This document shows, piece after piece, positions 4,933 through 5,018 of a stretch of DNA of 5,018 bases. Made by a program: the position numbers and the translations under genes. This DNA comes from Kiloniellaceae bacterium (lineage in GTDB: Bacteria; Pseudomonadota; Alphaproteobacteria; Kiloniellales; Kiloniellaceae): positions 1 through 5,018 of the forward strand of contig JAJFGM010000093.1 of the NCBI GenBank assembly GCA_021776145.1. The letters run 5' to 3'. Each line of letters opens with the position of its first letter. The stretch's first letter is position 1. The notes under the pieces were generated by a model. That model did no database searches and was not told the DNA's origin. It saw only the letters and a list, made by a program, of their open reading frames with translations.

Positions 4933-5013
4933 CCCGCGCGATCTCGTTAAAGAAGAACGAGCCGCCCCAAGGAACGGAGAGGACAGCGATCAGGCCCACT
5001 CAAAGGGGCTCAT
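4915..5013 (-). pseudogene. EamA/DMT-family transporter, N-terminal remnant with frameshift
   Basis: From ATG 5013-5011 the minus strand reads MSPFEWA and then hits TGA (4992-4990). Shifting by one base after this point gives LIAVLSVPWGGSFFFNEIARVEPAPVRG. Joined, these match the usual start of an EamA-domain drug/metabolite transporter: MSPxEW, a first membrane helix, the WGGSFFF motif, then a short Arg/Glu-Pro-Pro-like stretch. A single missing base explains the break. Past about 4915 the frame turns hydrophilic (DAKAQNDERE) and no further membrane helices follow, so the remaining nine or so helices of a normal ~300-residue protein are gone. The Ada-like gene begins directly after. The remnant is recognised from family motifs only, and its upstream side lies outside the window. 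Confidence 0.55.
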
Positions 5014-5018
5014 GGCCC

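Noticed and set aside
4210..4950. 246-residue open frame on the plus strand
   Set aside because: It is antisense to the 2OG oxygenase and the Ada-like gene, Arg/Gly/Pro-rich, and matches no family.
4943..4961. CTCGTT / AACGAG inverted repeat with 7-base loop
   Set aside because: It lies within codons of the EamA remnant (SFFFNEI) and is short enough to be chance.

Overview
The window is GC-rich, tightly packed bacterial DNA. Its proteins most resemble those of Alphaproteobacteria (Rhodospirillales/Rhizobiales-like). This rests on recall of family resemblance (two-part OsmC subfamily, DUF4242 protein, pair of tiny Lys/Ala-rich proteins, DddP-like M24 enzyme); no search could be run.

Left part, plus strand: the C-terminal end of a tetratricopeptide-repeat (TPR) protein (1-519) is followed 29 bases later by an OsmC-family gene (549-1067). 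This pair converges on a minus-strand block. Read in its own direction, right to left, that block holds: a broken EamA/DMT transporter start at the right edge (5013 to about 4915); a 60-residue orphan Ada metal-binding domain (4875-4693); a 2OG-Fe(II) oxygenase overlapping it by 4 bases (4696-3950); a 418-base gap with hairpins and a possible promoter; two very small basic proteins (3531-3280 and 3206-3003); a 189-base spacer with a 15-base tandem repeat and a possible leader ORF; an M24-fold enzyme that looks like the DMSP lyase DddP (2813-1545); a 174-base gap with a short palindrome; and a DUF4242 protein (1370-1092).

The genes do not form one obvious pathway. Two themes stand out. The first is a possible DMSP-cleaving enzyme: all six metal-ligand positions and the proposed catalytic Asp of DddP are present with identical spacing from the first ligand to the last. 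The second is a small alkylation-damage-like cassette: an Ada N-domain without its partner domains and with a damaged zinc site, translationally coupled to a 2OG-Fe(II) oxygenase and preceded by a perfect 9+2+9 inverted repeat. That cassette sits just after the truncated transporter start, so the right edge looks like a rearrangement scar. The OsmC-type protein adds a possible peroxide or thiol stress function.

No tRNA, rRNA, CRISPR array or complete insertion sequence was seen.
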